NCBI GenBank assembly: GCA_910587355.1
Contig: CAJUKF010000043.1
Coordinates: forward strand, 1 to 23,101
Source of the DNA: an uncultured Muribaculaceae bacterium
GTDB taxonomy: Bacteria; Bacteroidota; Bacteroidia; Bacteroidales; Muribaculaceae
Reading direction: 5' to 3'
Length of the DNA stretch: 23,101 nucleotides
Both the position numbers and the translations under genes were made by a program. This document shows, one piece after another, positions 22,511 to 23,101 of the stretch. Positions within the stretch are counted from its first letter, which is position 1; every line of letters begins with the position of its first letter. Below the pieces are notes generated by a model, which saw only the letters and a program-made list of their open reading frames with translations, had not been told where the DNA came from and ran no database searches.

Positions 22511-23101
22511 ATGACAAAAATTGGTATCAATGGCTTTGGCCGCATCGGACGTTTCGTGTTCCGTGCTTCGACAAAGCGTGACGACATCGAAGTAGTTGCC
22601 ATCAACGACCTTCTCCCCGTTGACTACATGGCTTACATGCTCAAATACGACACAATGCACGGCCAGTTCGACGGCACCGTTGAATACGACCTCGAAAAAA
22701 GCGAACTTATCGTAAACGGCAAGCACATCCGCGTTACAGCTTGCAAGAACCCCGCTGAAATCGGCTGGGGCGCCGTAGGCGCTGAATACGTCGTTGAATC
22801 GACCGGTCTTTTCCTCACCAAAGAAAAAGCTCAGGCTCACATCGAAGCCGGCGCTAAATACGTGGTTATGTCTGCTCCCTCGAAGGACGACACCCCCATG
22901 TTCGTTTGCGGCGTGAACGCCAACACATACGCAGGCCAGCAGTTCGTTTCGAACGCTTCTTGCACCACTAACTGCCTTGCTCCTATTGCCAAAGTCCTCA
23001 ACGACAAATTCGGCATCAAGGAAGGCCTCATGACCACCGTACACTCCACTACCGCTACTCAGAAGACTGTTGACGGTCCCTCTATGAAGGACTGGCGCGG
23101 C
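22511..23101 (+). CDS. gapA: Glyceraldehyde-3-phosphate dehydrogenase, 5' part (3' end outside window)
   Basis: GAPDH oxidises glyceraldehyde-3-phosphate to 1,3-bisphosphoglycerate with NAD in glycolysis. The frame is open from the ATG at 22511 to the last base, giving 197 codons, about 60% of the usual 335. The N-terminal Rossmann motif is INGFGRIGR (6-14). D33 in INDL suggests NAD preference. The catalytic cysteine is C151 in SNASCTTNCLAP, and the catalytic histidine is H178 in TTVHSTTATQKTVDGPS. Codon use is strongly biased like the ribosomal genes, consistent with high expression. It is transcribed divergently from mscL. Confidence 0.97.
   Translation, partial: MTKIGINGFGRIGRFVFRASTKRDDIEVVAINDLLPVDYMAYMLKYDTMHGQFDGTVEYDLEKSELIVNGKHIRVTACKNPAEIGWGAVGAEYVVESTGLFLTKEKAQAHIEAGAKYVVMSAPSKDDTPMFVCGVNANTYAGQQFVSNASCTTNCLAPIAKVLNDKFGIKEGLMTTVHSTTATQKTVDGPSMKDWRG

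Overview
The window is a chromosomal segment of a Bacteroidota bacterium, most likely a Bacteroidales gut lineage close to Muribaculaceae. The evidence is the tuf - tRNA-Trp - secE - nusG - rplKAJL - rpoBC order, promoters of the Bacteroidota type (TTTG at -33, TAnnTTTG at -7), weak Shine-Dalgarno sequences, secreted proteins that end in a type IX secretion (T9SS)-like tail, and an RNase HI with an N-terminal viroplasmin-like domain. The family assignment is inference; no rRNA is present.

Bases 1-12650 (+ strand) are the core translation and transcription block: the 3' two thirds of tuf, tRNA-Trp(CCA), secE, nusG, rplK, rplA, rplJ, rplL, rpoB and rpoC. A strong hairpin plus T-run lies between rplL and rpoB, followed by an unexplained leader of about 320 bp. 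The block ends in a clear intrinsic terminator at 12607-12643. Between it and the next gene, which converges on it, are a 9-bp tandem repeat and a second terminator for the - strand.

Bases 12711-17065 (- strand) hold two tandem paralogous genes of exactly equal length (642 codons each, about 81% identical by ungapped hand count). Each encodes a secreted CotH-type kinase-like protein with a signal peptide, an F5/8C (discoidin)-like domain, a CotH core and a T9SS-like tail. A perfect 126-bp tandem duplication covers the promoter and the first 15 codons of the downstream copy (cotH1). It gives two -7 boxes and a 17-codon in-frame mini-ORF encoding a truncated signal peptide. This is the most unusual structure in the window.

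Bases 17075-22337 (- strand) hold tRNA-Leu(CAA) with its own promoter and terminator, and a tightly packed gene run mscL - aroK - alanine-dehydrogenase-like - rnhA - glgB (gaps 3, 22, 0 and 44 nt). The glgB product is a eukaryote-type (GBE1-like) branching enzyme. The alanine-dehydrogenase-like protein has lost several landmark residues of its family. Divergently on the + strand, gapA starts at 22511 behind a well-formed promoter and runs off the window end.

I saw no CRISPR array, transposase, phage gene or defence system. The candidates for something new are the CotH pair with its duplicated promoter/start region, the rplL-rpoB leader and the degenerate dehydrogenase coupled to RNase HI.
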